From Halichoerus grypus (Eukaryota; Chordata; Mammalia; Carnivora; Phocidae), in NCBI RefSeq assembly GCF_964656455.1, contig NC_135721.1:88454754-88518753 (forward strand): a DNA stretch of 64,000 bases. The letters are read 5' to 3'. The position numbers and the translations under genes are program-made. Each line of letters begins with the position of its first letter. Position 1 is the stretch's first letter. Positions 63,767 through 64,000 of this stretch are shown piece after piece. The notes beneath the pieces were generated by a model that did not search any database, was not told the origin of the DNA, and saw nothing but the letters and a program-made list of their open reading frames with translations.

Positions 63767-64000
63767 TATAGTAGTTGCCATTTATGTTTCCTACATGGTA
63801 GACCCTAATGGTTGGTCTGTCAGATACCTTCGACATCAGAAGGTATTTGAGGACACGCATATTCCTTTAATTCTCTCTTTCCTTAAAGTTAGCTCTATTT
63901 GCTTTTATTCTAGCCTGGGGTCAGTTCTGTACCTCACAGGTAAATTAATTCAGTTCAACAGATGGAAGTGGCTCAAGGTAACTCTTAACTCCTTTTCAGA
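63767..64000. other. Single-copy DNA to the window end
   Basis: No gene or repeat was recognised. Confidence 0.4.

Overview
The window looks like mammalian intergenic or intronic DNA from a caniform carnivore. The main evidence is 17 tRNA-Lys-derived Can-SINEs (SINEC), most with the head pattern GCGCCTGGGTGGCTCAG and a (TTTA)n/poly(A) tail, and several carnivore-type L1 3' ends. The SINE body pattern (GACAGAGACACAGCGAGAGAGG) is one I associate with arctoids, that is bears and pinnipeds. The species call is inference.

I find no protein-coding gene, rRNA, tRNA gene, snRNA, CpG island or CRISPR. All open frames are short (142 codons or fewer). They have no recognisable domain, and many lie antisense to repeats. 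The window is best read as layers of retrotransposons separated by AT-rich single-copy DNA.

Layout: 0.6-1.3 kb is an antisense L1 ORF2 relic. 2.0-2.7 kb has two Can-SINEs, one inside an older MIR. 2.7-23.7 kb has no Can-SINE at all and holds MIR/L2 relics, two MaLR LTRs (9.9 and 13.9 kb), a Tigger-like DNA transposon (15.9 kb) and an L1 3' end with a 5' inversion (16.6 kb). 23.5-27.4 kb is a nested cluster of ancient L1 sequence, an L1M 3' end and five Can-SINEs. 28.3-29.9 kb is a 1.2-kb antisense L1 split by an LTR. 32.1-33.7 kb is a CR1/L3 relic split by two hAT elements and a Can-SINE. 33.9-34.5 kb is an ERVL-type LTR. 36-48 kb mixes Can-SINEs, L1M, LTR and L2 relics with single-copy DNA. 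48-51.5 kb is L2 and L1M. 52-54.5 kb is mostly single-copy. 54.5-58 kb is L1 with a nested MaLR LTR. 59.2-59.7 kb is L1M. 61.9-63.3 kb is a long antisense L2, and a 50-bp L1 insertion sits at 63.7 kb.

Nothing here amounts to a new multi-gene system. The most informative signals are insertion structures: exact target-site duplications, three-level nesting, a twin-priming hairpin and alternative L1 3' ends. There are also a perfect AT palindrome pair, G-quadruplex motifs, and single-copy segments that could be conserved noncoding elements. Repeat family names come from recalled consensus patterns, not from a database search.
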